Source: Hyaloperonospora brassicae
Lineage: Eukaryota > Oomycota > Peronosporomycetes > Peronosporales > Peronosporaceae
Reading direction: 5' to 3'
DNA: 64,000 bases
Assembly: GCA_947650285.1 (NCBI GenBank)
Contig: CANTFL010001465.1
Coordinates: 248,001 to 312,000 of the forward strand
How positions within the stretch are numbered: the first letter of the stretch is position 1; the number at the start of each line of letters is the position of its first letter. Of this stretch, positions 43,025 to 54,633 are shown in pieces. The notes beneath the pieces are model-generated. The model was not told the origin of the DNA. It ran no database searches and saw only the letters and a program-made list of their open reading frames with translations. A program made the translations under genes and the position numbers.

Positions 43025-44923
43025 ATGACTGGCACGTCACCAGTGTATCGCGCCCTCTGTGTGCCTTCGGGCAATGTGGTCGCCTTTGGAATGCAAGCGA
43101 CTGCGTCGGTGAACTGCGCGGGCAGGACGCTCTTCCGGGTGTTCCAGGGCAACGTGGAGGTGTTGGGCTTTCGACCGCCTCTGGGCGTCTACTTCTCGTT
43201 GCACTCGCCCAAGTGGACCCGTTTGCTCGTGATTGAAGGTCGACCAGGCAATGCCGAGACGCAAGCTCCTTTCGGCCCCCCGAACGTCAGTCTCTTGCAA
43301 GCCATGGAGCCCAATTTGCCATCCGAAGCTGTGAACGAGGACGAAGAGATTGCGGTCGATCAACTGGCCATGCAGCTCGTACACGACTTTCCAGTGGTGC
43401 TGGTGTTCCGAGCTATCCCTGTCGTGTATGGAAATATCACGAGTTTCTATGAGAACGCGAGACCCGAGAAGCCGCCAGCGGTCCTGCCTGGTTTCAAAGT
43501 GATCGTCTCGAAACACGACCAGAGCTTGCTGGACGACCTGACCGCACACTTTGACTCGGCAAGTGCTGCACCTTTGGCCACCGATCCCATGCGTCACGAG
43601 TGGAAGTCGCCTGAGCGTGTCCTGGCTGAGCTCGTGGTAGTGGACTCGTTCAAGACACTGCATATCACTGAGCCCTGGCAGGTCACAGGTGACCGACTGC
43701 TCGCTAGTCTGTTGGCAGAAGAGACCCCAACGTCGCAGAAAATCGTCGTTTGTGGCGGCAAAGGTGTGGGCAAGTCCACGTTTTGCAGGTACCTGGTCAA
43801 CAAGTTGCTCTCACACTTCGAGACAGTGGCCTACCTGGACACCGACCTGGGTCAGAGTGAACTCACGCCGTCTGGCCTTGTTACCCTTCATGCGTTGACG
43901 TCACCGCTGCTAGGTCCGGGCTTCTCGCACATGAAGCATCCAATCCGGTCGTATTTCTGTGGAAATGCCAATCCAGGCAATGATCCGTTGTACTACATGA
44001 AGGCAGTCAAGAGTCTGCTGCATCTGTACGATGCGAAGTGGGGCAACCAACGAGACATGGGCACGAACAGCAACAACGTGAGTCCTCGGACACGCCATCG
44101 CGCATACGCACCATTGATAATCAACACGGACGGGTGGATAAAAAGCATGGGCCATGACTTGCTGTGCAACGTCATCCACGATACGGACCCCGACCACGTG
44201 GTGCAGCTGCTGGCTGCGTCGAAGAACAAACATTTTGATGTCTCCACGGAAGGCAAGTGGCATATTCACGCTGTCCCGCCTTGGGATCCTATCGGCGTGA
44301 CACAACCGCCTCGTAGCTCCAAGGAACTGCGCATGTATCGGCTCCACTCGTACTTCCTCGCTCAAAGTCGGTGTCATCTGCCACGGCCGTTGCTGCAGAA
44401 CCTGCACGTGCTCTCCGAAAAGAATCGCTTAGACAGCCACATATATCGCGCGTATGCTCAACTCACACCTTTCGCCGTGTCATTCGACCAGGTCGATATC
44501 TCGTTTGCCGGCCCCTCTGTGCCACCGAGCCAGCTCTTGTTCGCACTCAACGCTTGTGTCGTGGGTCTCTGCATCAACCTCGAATACAAACCGATCGAGC
44601 AGGACGATTCCAAAAAGCGTGAAGGTCCACCACGCATCGTGCTCCAGCCCGTACATGCGCCTTGTCTAGGCGTGGGAATCGTCCGTGCGCTAGAAGCCGA
44701 GAAACGTCAACTGTACATCCTGAGTCCGCTGCCTCTCTCCGTGTTGAAGCGCGTCAATTTGCTCGTGCAGAGCAGCATGTCGCTCGACAGCATCATGTTG
44801 TCCGCACACGATCCTGTTCAAGCACCTTACGCTGTTGCTGACGTCGTGCCATCTGAAGGCACCGGTTCTGCTGTCATGCAGAGCCGCAACAATCTCAAAC
44901 GCAAGCGCGATAGCAGCAAGTGA
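43025..44923 (+). CDS. Polynucleotide 5'-hydroxyl kinase, Grc3/NOL9 family
   Basis: Single exon, 632 residues from the ATG at 43025; an upstream in-frame ATG at 42932 lies within a duplicated leader sequence and is less likely. Residues of about 240-260 have a Walker A motif (VCGGKGVGKSTFCRYL), followed by YLDTDLGQSELTPSG, which is typical of the Clp1/Grc3 kinase fold, and later INTDGWIKSMGHDLL. The N-terminal 100 residues are a beta-rich region (YRALCVPSGNVVAFGM, LFRVFQGNVEVLGF) and the C-terminal part is less conserved. Grc3 in yeast and NOL9 in animals phosphorylate the 5' end of pre-rRNA after ITS2 cleavage, in the nucleolus. The last residues (NNLKRKRDSSK) could be a nuclear signal. Convergent with the RCC1-repeat gene. 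Confidence 0.85.
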   Translation: MTGTSPVYRALCVPSGNVVAFGMQATASVNCAGRTLFRVFQGNVEVLGFRPPLGVYFSLHSPKWTRLLVIEGRPGNAETQAPFGPPNVSLLQAMEPNLPSEAVNEDEEIAVDQLAMQLVHDFPVVLVFRAIPVVYGNITSFYENARPEKPPAVLPGFKVIVSKHDQSLLDDLTAHFDSASAAPLATDPMRHEWKSPERVLAELVVVDSFKTLHITEPWQVTGDRLLASLLAEETPTSQKIVVCGGKGVGKSTFCRYLVNKLLSHFETVAYLDTDLGQSELTPSGLVTLHALTSPLLGPGFSHMKHPIRSYFCGNANPGNDPLYYMKAVKSLLHLYDAKWGNQRDMGTNSNNVSPRTRHRAYAPLIINTDGWIKSMGHDLLCNVIHDTDPDHVVQLLAASKNKHFDVSTEGKWHIHAVPPWDPIGVTQPPRSSKELRMYRLHSYFLAQSRCHLPRPLLQNLHVLSEKNRLDSHIYRAYAQLTPFAVSFDQVDISFAGPSVPPSQLLFALNACVVGLCINLEYKPIEQDDSKKREGPPRIVLQPVHAPCLGVGIVRALEAEKRQLYILSPLPLSVLKRVNLLVQSSMSLDSIMLSAHDPVQAPYAVADVVPSEGTGSAVMQSRNNLKRKRDSSK

Positions 44924-45425
44924 TCGAGCTGTGGAAGACTGTAGACGCGTGTACGTAGAAGAATAGATTCCTCGTTTTCATGGACTACGTACCTTCGTCT
45001 CTGCACCTGTACGTTATCGCCGTCGTTTCTCGGTCTCCCTTCTTTGCTGCTGTTGCTGATGCAAACTTCGTTGTGTTCACCCAAGTCTCCAGAACACGTT
45101 TGCACCTTGTTGATGACATCATTCCCCATCTCGACCGTCTTCGCTGAGACGCCAGTGTGGCAAAGCGCTGAGCTGCAAAACAGTGAGCGCAAAGACAACA
45201 CACAAGCAACAGCACGTACCGGGTCATCGCCATGCACAGTAACACCAGCGGATCATCAATGCGACAGCACCGCACAGGAGCGAAAGATCACGGACGACGA
45301 TCTATCGCTGCTGGTCTGTACAATGCTCAAACGACAAGCTGACCGACACGGGTGCTGCTAAACGCGGGCAATGCGATCCAATATTGCTCATGTATGTCTG
45401 ATCGATAAGCTCCAAGTCGTGCTAT
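44924..45425. other. Convergent intergenic region, possible small minus-strand frame
   Basis: Between the stops of the Grc3/NOL9 and RCC1-repeat genes. A minus-strand frame at about 44930-45240 could be extended by a 47-base GT-AG intron (about 45171-45217), but it has no recognised domain and its 3' end overlaps Grc3, so I leave it unnamed. Confidence 0.35.
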
Positions 45426-47051
45426 CTACTTGCGAAAAGAAAAGTCGACGTCCGCAGCCTCAGTGTGAGGTGTTGCAATAGCGCCCATGTGGAAATCACC
45501 GCACGAGACCCTACATTTTCAGGAAGCACACAAGTAAAACACACGCAAATGAGCAACCGCAACGGATCGACCCAACATCGCAAAGTGCGAACTGACGTAC
45601 GAGGTAACGTTGATATTGGCGAGAGCCTCGATTTGCAAAGGCTGCAGCTGGTTCTTCCGTTCGCCGTGGCCCAGGCAGTTGGAGCTACCCTTGCCAAATG
45701 TAAAGATCTTGCCGCTGTCAGTCAAAGCTGCCGTGTACTGTCGTCCGCAAGCCACTTGAACCACCTTGTGCTCGTTCACAGCCGTCATCTCGTGTGGCTC
45801 GATCCAGATCTTGGCGCCCCACATGTACAACCGACCATCCTCTGTCACCGCGGCAGCGTGGTCGTAGCCGGCAGCAATCTGCTTAACAGACAGTCCATTG
45901 AACGCTTCTACCAGTACCGGTATCGACTCGATGTTGTATACATCCATCGCTAAGCCACCACCGATACCCAGCTGGTTATCTACAGCAACAGCATCATGAC
46001 AATGCCATCAGTATCATTCAAGCAATACCAGAGTGGAACAGCAGTAACGTACGACTGTTGCCGCCCCAACTGTACAACTCGCCCTTGTCCGTCAACGCAA
46101 AAGAGAAGTCGCGTCCAGCAGCGATAGACACCACGACGTCATTAGAGAAAAACTCGATCGGCTCGGGCACTTCGCACGTGTCGGACTCGCCATTGCCCAG
46201 TCTCCCGTATTCGCCATTGCCCCAAGCCCAGATCTCCCCGTCCTTGGTGAGCGCCACCGTGTGAAACTCGCCACACTTCACTGTAGAGATAGGCACTCCC
46301 TGATCGACCAATGTCGTCAGCAGTCGTGGCGTGGGCTCGTCCTTGCCGCCAGCGTGGCCAAGTCCGCCAGCGCCCTTCATCGTAGATCCTCCCCAGCCCC
46401 ACGAGTACATTTTGCCGTCTGCGTCTACCGCAGCTGTGAAGTAATCTCCACAAGACACGTCGACGATCTCAATGCCTTGAAGTGCCTCCACTTCACGTGG
46501 CAAAACCTCCATCTCGTTGCTCTCTCCGAGACCCAGCTTGCCGTACTCGTTCGAGCCCCACACAAACAGCTTGCCATTCTCATCAACTGCAGAAAAGACA
46601 CAATGACGATCACAGATCAGCAGTAACATGAGCATAACAATGAGTCAGTTCTCATGCACGTGTAAGAGATAATGAGAAATGCTCGAGTTCGTACTGGCAG
46701 CGCTGTGACTAGCGCCAAAGTCCAAGCGGGTGATGTCTCTGCCTTCGAACGCTTCGAGCAACTTGGGTGTGAGATCTTCGTACGCATTGCGGATGCCGCT
46801 TTTGACGACTTCGCCGTGTCCCAATTGGCCCATAGTACCGGTACCCCACGTATACACTAAAGTTCACGAGAGCCCATACAACAAACAGCCCGTAAGTTCA
46901 GCACGACGAACAGCCGGCAGCTGGTACTTCAAGACTCACCGCTCGATTGGGTAGCGAAGGCAGCACGTTGGACGCCACGTTGTCGTGCGCTGCGGGCGAC
47001 CAGGAGGCGCACAGTACGGGCGCGTCCGCGGAGAGCGCTGAGCACCATGCT
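45426..47051 (-). CDS. RCC1-repeat protein, probably mitochondrial
   Basis: Five exons: 46940-47051, 46695-46856, 46053-46586, 45601-45979 and 45426-45510, giving 423 residues in frame. The body is a seven-blade-type RCC1 propeller with repeats such as VYTWGTGTMGQLGHG, KLFVWGSNEYGKLGLGES, MYSWGWGG, EIWAWGNGEYGRLGNGES, ELYSWGGNSHNQLGIGGG and IFTFGKGSSNCLGHG. The first 35 residues (MVLSALRGRARTVRLLVARS) carry many Arg and no acidic residue, as in mitochondrial presequences, so it may resemble the mitochondrial RCC1L group rather than nuclear RCC1. A longer frame upstream to 47198 is acidic and less likely to be the start. Partner GTPase unknown. Confidence 0.8.
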
Positions 47052-48297
47052 TTTCGTCGGGCAAATGCGTGTCGTGGCTAAAGTATGTGCACCACACCAT
47101 TGCTCAGATTGGGTGAGTAAACCACACATTGTTGCGGTTGTCGACCCTTTTGGTGTAGCCATGTCGTGTGCGTCGATGGGTTCTTCCTCAGCGTCCAAGT
47201 TTCTGGCTGGAGCAGATTTACGCTGTTGTACAGGTTAGTGGCGCTCGTTCGACGATAGGAGGGCCGTTGTCGATAGTACGCACGAAGCGACGAAACTTTT
47301 GGGGCGGGCAAAGACTTGGCATGTGATCGGGTTAGTAGCGCATTGCTGCATAGCTGTCTGATTACATGCATACACCTCGTGATACGTCCGAAGCGTCACG
47401 ATGTCTTTGTGTCGGAGAGCGCACCTGGTACGGAGTTTAAAGCATACATGAGTCCAGCTGTCTGTAGCGAGGTGTATCGTGCCGCCGACTAGACACCACG
47501 TTGCACAAAGACAACGTTGACGCCCCTGGCACGCACTCGTCACTTGTATGTGCACATATTCATGCGGCTTGAAGCCTCTTTGTCGCGTTGTTGCATGGAA
47601 ATTATTGGTCTGCTCAGGCCAGACTCCGCGCTTGCAGCAGTACGCATGTCAGCCCAATCTGGATCTTGTGACGAGCGCCGCTGCAACTCGATGCGGTTGC
47701 AACTGATGGCAAAACGCACTGTTGCCGCACACTTGGCCCCTTCAGCTCTGCGTCGACCTCCTAGTTCCTTTGCAAACGATGGTCAGACACGTACAGACCC
47801 CTTTGTATCGTAAGAGTCACGAGACTGAACGGTGAAGCAGTCCACCCTCAAGGCAAGTAAATGGCGGAGGACTCGCCCGCTAAGCTCGCCTTGCGACGAG
47901 AGAGCTGGAAAGTAATGCTGTCGATTGGAAGCAGCGAACTGCTCTGTATAGCATTACGGTTTGTCACAAGTCTGCGGTAGATTGTGCTCGACAAAGAGAG
48001 AAACGCTAGCCTTCTGCAAACGTCTCTCGAGACACGACGCTCTTCGCGTTGACAAGCAGATAAGCTCCCTGCCTTTTGTTCGTTGCGCTACAACACTTTT
48101 CTACAGATTACTGTAGGTCGTGTCATCCATCCCCTATCATTTCCTTCGTCTGGTGACGGCTCGGTAGGACATGTGACGAAACCACTCAGTCTCATGACCG
48201 TTTACCTGTCGATGGCGACGGTACGTCTGAGCAAAATGACGACTCGCTGCATCGTGAAGATAACACACCAAACTGCGAATGTGCAGCGACGTTATAT
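47052..48297. other. Intergenic, no gene seen
   Basis: Open frames on both strands are short and unlike known proteins. The right end may contain unrecognisable 5' parts of the secreted-protein pseudogene. Confidence 0.5.
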
Positions 48298-49238
48298 GTG
48301 ATGAAGGCTGCGTTGGGGCTCGGTCGCGCGCTCCACACGATTGGCACCATCGCACCCACCTCTGCAAACTGCGGTGGAACTGCCCTTAGCACCCTTCGTT
48401 TTACGCAGCGTGTCAGTGCAGAGCTGACATTGCAAAGACGTGCCCTCGGGGATGTGAAAGTAAGCTCGGAAAGTGCTGCATACAGTGTTCGCGTCTGTAT
48501 CCTGCCGTCGAGTGGGGGCTTGACTGACTCCCTTTGACAGAACGATACGTGTTCATTCGCCCTCTTTTCCAAGGCAGCAGTTGCATTGCAGATCACCATT
48601 CGCTCTCAGCGTAAACTGTGTACGAGGATAGGGTCGAAGGCGTACAAGTGCGAGTACATGCACCAAGTACATGGTCAGTATCTGGAAGTCGCAAGCTTGA
48701 TACATTCGTTACGTCTAGACTTGCCAGCCGGAAGCCGCACAAGACAAGGTCCTTGCCATGTTGTACCTATCGACAACCATCATCGTCGATAGCCACTGTA
48801 GCTGTCGCGTACTGCAGACGAGGCAGTGTGTTCAATGACGTCAAGTTCGCGGACAGTGTCCTCATAACGGCTGTACATTTGTTGCGCGAAGTCCCCAACT
48901 TCGGAAGTGAAACCATCGTCTCGAATGGGGATACCTCTGGAACTTTCATGAAGATCAGCCCCGTCACTATCAAGTTCACGAGCGTCGACACAAAAGATGT
49001 AGCGGTCAACATCAAGTCTGGAGGCGACAAGATCGACGAAGTTGGTGTGCCAGCAGGTGGGACTGTGACGTGGAAGTCGAATGTGACTGCACTAGGTGGA
49101 AAGACGCTGTACTTGAATCGCTGGCGTCAGGGCTTTTTAGGCATCCCCGATACTGCAGGCGGGTCGCTGATGTTGTGGATACCTCGATCGAGTCATGGCG
49201 GCAGTCTACAACTTACTGCAGTGGTAAACAAGAGCTGA
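48298..49238 (+). pseudogene. Truncated copy of the secreted cysteine-rich protein
   Basis: Aligns with the intact gene at 51748-53679. The first part (48298-48960) matches from about gene position 52150 with many substitutions, frameshifts and stops; roughly 600 bases corresponding to 52803-53400 are deleted, with the junction at about 48955. The last block from 48964 to the stop is nearly identical to 53405-53679, with only two adjacent changes. The signal peptide and N-terminal region are missing. It should not yield a functional protein. The end of the reading frame still reads the C-terminal domain (VPAGGTVTWKSNVTALGGKT). Confidence 0.85.
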
Positions 49239-49241
49239 TGC

Positions 49242-51747
49242 GCATGCGTGGCGTCCAATTTGGCCTTGTAGGAACTGCGAGAAGAGAGTATGTATCACAT
49301 TGGGATGGATAGGTGATACGTCTGAAGTGATAACAACACCTAGACGCTGACGATCGCCATGTGATCGCCGATCATCGTCGTGTAAGTAACGCACTTGGTA
49401 GTGCACCAATTGTAGACTGGACGCAACAAAACGCTGCAACAAGGTCAGAGGAGCTACGTGTTACGTTGTCAGCAAGACGTCGAGCTACTATCATCGTCCA
49501 TACGCGCCACCGAAAAGCTACTACGGCGGGTGATACACACGTGTATGTACTGCACTATTCTTTGTGATGCCTGAGCTGCACCCTGTCCTCTTTGTTTGTC
49601 ACCGCTCACTCTTTTTTTCTCAGGTCGATGGCCGTCAAGTAGTGAATGTTCAGGCTGACTGATGGCAGCTCGAAAACGCCATGACATTCAGGATTTGAGG
49701 CACGCAGGATGGCCGTTATGTTGAAGCGAGCACGCAGTCTCCGGATCTGGTCTTGGCCAGAATCACCCGTCCCTTTGACGCAACCCCCAGACGCTGCACT
49801 TTGTGTTCTCGGATCAGACTGGGTCGGTGTATGTACTGCCGACCGCGATCGCCAATATGTACAAATGTTTCACGGTCGTGTCGACCATGAAGTTTGACTG
49901 CAAAGAAGACGGCCGTGCCACTTGCAGCCGCCACCTAATGCCTATGCAATCGCAGATGAAGCTCTGGTAGCTTGAGGCGACCCCGTTGATGTTTTGTACT
50001 TTTTTTCGGTGCAAGCGGCGATGGAGGACGCCAAGTGGTGGTAACCTGCTTGGGACCCGTGACGTTTATTATCTATGAGAGTGAAACGGAGAGCCGGAAT
50101 GCCGACAGCGGTCGTCTCCTCGACCGACGAAACAAGCAGAACACATCTGGTCAGCGTTTGTCAGTCCACACGTGTTCCAGGGGATTCCACTGAGGAAAAG
50201 CGCACTGTCCACACAGTAGTCACCGCACACAGAGCCACCCAGAGCGACTACGCACTACGACCATCACCCGCAAAATGTACGCTTGTGCATGCAGATGCTC
50301 GGACCAGTGTGCTTGTTACTCGACAACTCCATCAGTCGGCTCGATAGTGCCAAAGTCTCGGTCACTTTGTGCGCTTCACACGCAACACTTCTGCTGACAT
50401 CGAAAGGATGTCGCGATCATGGGCGCCTCGATTGTAACAAGCACACACGGTGTCGTGTAATGTCTCTCGAAGATGTGATGATGCCTACAGTGATCATACC
50501 TACAAGCGTCTTCCTCTCGTGTTTGCGTGCATCTACTCTTAGCCCAGCGCACGTTGATGCGCATTCATTTGTTTTCCAGTCGATGTGGTAAGCTCGAGAC
50601 GGGACTGCGATTGTAGATCGTGGCGACTTGCATTTGTTCAGCGTCGTCCGATGCCTTTGCCATAGTACATCTGAGCCCAGTGCTGATGCTTTGTCTCACC
50701 TCATCTCGTTCTTCCGGCACACACAAACATAGACCTTCCGACATTATGTGATGGCACAATGCACGTGGAGCAGAACGATCGCTTTTTCTACTTCGCGTCG
50801 AGCCGAAGCAAATAGGTCTATACGACGTACTTGGACTACAACGAGCTCATATAATGCTTGACAGCAGCAACGTCTTCAGCACGTCGCGACTCTTTGCTTG
50901 TGCTAATGTACCTGACTCAGCCCTGCCACGCCGTTTGGCCGTTGCCTCTCCCCCACCTCGAAAACACGTCGACACGTTTGCTCTCTCAGTTCCGCTCAGC
51001 AGTAAGCAAACACTTGGCCTCGCACTCCGTCCGTACAGCTGTTCTGAACCTCGAGCGACCGCTCCTTTCCCGTGACATATTCCTGGCTGAGGAAAGTCAC
51101 CGAGCGAAGGGCAAAGGCCATCCGCCCCTCACTGTTGTACAGTGACTAAGAATGACGAAGCGTTTCTTCCTTCGTGAGCTCTTCGCTGCTGCTGCTCGAA
51201 CAATGTTCAGCACAATAACGTCGGTCGTCCCCTTCTACACGCGTCTCTTCATGTCATTCTATCGCGCACACTCGTGTACACGGGACAATGGAATCGTCGT
51301 GAGCAGCTCAGCTCCGCCATTGTCCATGCGACGATCCATTAAAAACATCCGAGTCGAGACTGCCAAACTTGTTGATACCGTCTATCATCCGTTCATCTGA
51401 CGTGCGACGACTCGAATAGACGGACACGTTGCTGCACCGCCACGTCCCGCTCATGTGCACATCACTCCGTGCCTCCCATGCAATCATACTCGTGATAGGA
51501 AGCAGCCGAAATTGCCACGGCTATGGCGACCGCCATGCGAGGACTGGCACACTTGTAGTAGGAAAAAGTACACAGGTTTCTCTACTACTGGGTCCCGAGA
51601 TGGCGGAGAAGGAGAACAGGCGCGTGTGATCTTTTGTTCGTGATGGGTCGGCCTCGTTCCCGAAGGCGCCACCCACTTGAAGCGATTCGCTCGACCGCCT
51701 CAGTCTCCGACTTACCGCCACATCCACGACGTCTGCCGCGGCACCAG
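49242..51747. other. Intergenic with a possible myosin-head relic
   Basis: No intact gene. At about 49915-49970 the plus strand reads PPPNAYAIADEAL, close to the PHVYAIADEAYR motif of myosin motor heads, and about 120 bases further (50073-50110) a stretch resembles a scrambled SGESGAGKTE P-loop. Other frames nearby do not extend it. The segment before 51748 must contain the promoter of the secreted-protein gene. Confidence 0.3.
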
Positions 51748-53679
51748 ATGCTCCACAATGTCGTCCTCCTCCTTGTCGTCCTCTTGTTCACCGCAGCTCT
51801 TGCAAACACCTGTGAAAGCCACCAGTGCCATCGTCAATGGACAATGGCCATAGCGTCTCTGCCACTCGTTACAGTAGTCACTGCTGGCGCAGTGGCCACG
51901 TTGGACTCGTTCCAGGCGTCCCGCCATTTCGACAAGAGCGTTACCAACAGCAGTAATGACTGGTCAGGAGGCGTTCCCCGTCAAGCTCATGTGGCCGCAA
52001 CAGCAACAGCAGTAGCAGATGCAGAGGATCGAGACCTACTCGACCGCGACAGTGACGACGATTCCGAGAGCTCTGACGCGGACTCTAGCGATGCGTCAGT
52101 TTCAGACTCAAGCACGGCACCTGCAGCGTCCGCCACTCTGATCGAGTCCATGAAGGCGGCTTTCATGCTCGGTAGCGTGCTCAACGCGACGAGCACAATC
52201 ACACCCGCTTACAAGAACTGGGTGGGCAATGCGCTCAACACGTCGTCCTCGGCGGGCTGTTGGCGCAGAGCTCACATTGCAAAGACGTGTCCACAGGGGT
52301 ACGAAAGCAAACTCGGAACGTGCTGGATGCAGTGTCCCTATTCGTATCCTGTCGAGTGTGGACTCGAGTGCATTCGACAAAACGACAGGTGTGCCCTTGC
52401 CCTCTTTTCCAAGGTGGCAGTCGTGGTGCAGACCTCCATTTCGCTCTCGGCGTGGAGTGTGTACGGCAACATGGCAAAGTGGTCAAAGGGCTTTCGACGC
52501 GCTCTCAAGTGCACCAAGTACATGATCAGTCTCACCAAGTCGCTGATCAAGTTTATAAGGTATTGGGGAGTGAAGGATCCACAAACGACGCATGACAAGG
52601 TCCTTCACTTCATGTACCAGATTGACAACGTCATTATCGACATACCTGTAGCTGTTGCGTACTGCATGGGAGGCAAGGTGTCCGATGACGTCAAGTTTGC
52701 CGACAGTGTCCTCACAACGGCCGAGTATATGCTGCGCGAAGTCCTCTACTACGGAAGTGAAATCATCTCGAATTGGGAAACCTTTGCGGGGTTCATGAAG
52801 AACATCACATTGGGAGACTCCATCGCCTCTCTGAGCGGCACGGACATCACGTCCCTCAAGTCTGCACTCAAGTCCAATGCATCCTGTGGCTACGACATGA
52901 AGCGTCTGCTGGATCGGACGTGGATGACTGTGGCAGAACTGCGTCGCACGAATCCTGCAATATCCGAAGACGACATTCGAGTGGTCATGAGTGAGTCGAA
53001 TCTCGTACAGAACGACATTCCTATCGCGACGAACAACTGTATGATTGAGCTGCTTGCAGAATCCAACGAGACGGAAGCGTACGCGATACGCGACACTCTG
53101 CGCAGAACGTTTGGAGTCATCGTGGACGACTTGATCGAGTCGGGAACGAGTAGCAACGGCACTTTTCTCAGTGCTACCGAATACGCCGTAATGATCACAG
53201 ATCGAGCTATCGGGTTCTGGTCAATTTGGGATCCCTTTTATCTGTCATCGCTGATGTCTGAGTACTTTGAGCCGGTGTGTAGTCCCACGGACTTCATTGG
53301 GGAGATCGATGATGGCAACGTGACCATGGCGCTAGGCATGACCGTTGTCCAAGGCGCTTTTCGACACAGTGATGGAACATGGACCAAAGTCGGCGATGGC
53401 TCCATCACTATCAAGTTCACGAGCGTCGACACAAAAGATGTGACGGTCAACATCAAGTCTGGAGGCGACAAGATCGACGAAGTTGGTGTGCCAGCAGGTG
53501 GGACTGTGACGTGGAAGTCGAATGTGACTGCACTAGGTGGAAAGACGCTGTACTTGAATCGCTGGCGTCAGGGCTTTTTAGGCATCCCCGATACTGCAGG
53601 CGGGTCGCTGATGTTGTGGATACCTCGATCGAGTCATGGCGGCAGTCTACAACTTACTGCAGTGGTAAACAAGAGCTGA
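51748..53679 (+). CDS. Secreted cysteine-rich protein, member 1
   Basis: 643 residues in one exon. The ATG at 51748 is chosen because it opens a typical signal peptide (MLHNVVLLLVVLLFTAALA); an in-frame ATG at 51643 would put a basic stretch before it. Residues of about 85-130 are rich in Asp and Ser (DRDSDDDSESSD). A cysteine module follows at about residues 170-215 (CWRRAHIAKTC, GTCWMQC, VECGLECIRQNDRC). The central 350 residues look helical. The C-terminal 100 residues form a beta-rich block (ITIKFTSVDTKDVTVNIKSG). Several N-x-S/T sites are present. I recognise a family shared with the neighbour at 54634 but cannot name it or give a function; secreted proteins of this layout in oomycetes may act at the cell surface or on a host, which is conjecture. 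Confidence 0.8.
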   Translation: MLHNVVLLLVVLLFTAALANTCESHQCHRQWTMAIASLPLVTVVTAGAVATLDSFQASRHFDKSVTNSSNDWSGGVPRQAHVAATATAVADAEDRDLLDRDSDDDSESSDADSSDASVSDSSTAPAASATLIESMKAAFMLGSVLNATSTITPAYKNWVGNALNTSSSAGCWRRAHIAKTCPQGYESKLGTCWMQCPYSYPVECGLECIRQNDRCALALFSKVAVVVQTSISLSAWSVYGNMAKWSKGFRRALKCTKYMISLTKSLIKFIRYWGVKDPQTTHDKVLHFMYQIDNVIIDIPVAVAYCMGGKVSDDVKFADSVLTTAEYMLREVLYYGSEIISNWETFAGFMKNITLGDSIASLSGTDITSLKSALKSNASCGYDMKRLLDRTWMTVAELRRTNPAISEDDIRVVMSESNLVQNDIPIATNNCMIELLAESNETEAYAIRDTLRRTFGVIVDDLIESGTSSNGTFLSATEYAVMITDRAIGFWSIWDPFYLSSLMSEYFEPVCSPTDFIGEIDDGNVTMALGMTVVQGAFRHSDGTWTKVGDGSITIKFTSVDTKDVTVNIKSGGDKIDEVGVPAGGTVTWKSNVTALGGKTLYLNRWRQGFLGIPDTAGGSLMLWIPRSSHGGSLQLTAVVNKS

Positions 53680-54633
53680 TGCGCACGCGCGACGCTCAGC
53701 TGGGCCTTGTAGAAACTGTGAGAAAACTATTTATGAGCTGATGTTTGATCGGGCTACTTTCCATCTCTTCACCGGACAATGGTACGTGTTGGTGTGACAA
53801 GGCACGTGCAAAGCTGTTAAATTATACCGTAGCACATTTTGTGTCAAGAGGTACTGCAGATCCGTGGCTTTGATGCCCAACATATGTGGACCGTCCAATG
53901 GATGTGTGTATAGCGTCAAAGTTGTGAACGAGGGTGGGCAGCTTGGGACCGGGCCGCTGTTTGTTGAAGACCATTGTGCCATAACGGATGCTTCGAAGTA
54001 CGAATGTCACTTGCCATTTCCACCGCTGTAACGGAAGAGACGCTGCAGCTTGTGACGTCTCGATTGTCAAGATCGAAGTAAGAATGGGATTGCTGTCATT
54101 CTTCGACGCCTCTTTTTCAGAGAGTTGCTCCGGCAAGAACAAAGCATCGACAGCTTTGTACAGCCGCTTTGGTATTCCAGAGCGGCTCAACCTCTAGATG
54201 AAGTCGCCATCATTCGTGATAGTGCGTGAGGTATACTGCTGCCACCATTGCTAGTTACGAGTTTCAATGTACGGAATACATTTCTGTGCTATTGCTTTGC
54301 ACTGAAAGTGCGCGCATGGGCATCTGTAATACAGCTACACTGTCTGGTGCTACCGTATTGATCAAAGCTGACCATGGACATGCGGAACTGTCATCGACCG
54401 TACTGGAAATTGCCTAAACTGAATGCACATCCAATTGCCAAGCAATGTTACAAGTGCTACTGTAAACTAACACCCCGAACAAGCCAGTAGGATGACCGTT
54501 GAACTTCGTCAAGGCAACCAGCACCGAGCTTTGATATCGATTTGACCTTCTATTCGTGTGTCTTGCATTTACTTTAGCCTCTATGATAACATTTGTCACA
54601 CTACCCTACACTACAACAACTATAACACTGAAC
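53680..54633. other. Convergent region between the two secreted-protein genes
   Basis: The two paralogues end tail to tail, 954 bases apart. Open frames are short; at about 53830-54190 both strands have frames of about 100 codons without recognisable content. It likely holds two terminators. Confidence 0.45.

Noticed and set aside
43037..43663. 208-codon minus-strand frame
   Set aside because: Antisense to the Grc3/NOL9 gene and without recognisable motifs.
44985..45275. Minus-strand frame starting with a hydrophobic, signal-like stretch
   Set aside because: The hydrophobic stretch (VLLLVCCLCAHCFA) coincides with a GT-AG segment that looks like a short intron, and the start codon is not an ATG, so a secreted protein is not supported.
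51634..51747. 38-codon N-terminal extension of secreted protein 1
   Set aside because: Basic and Pro-rich sequence would precede and spoil the signal peptide; starts at a non-ATG codon.
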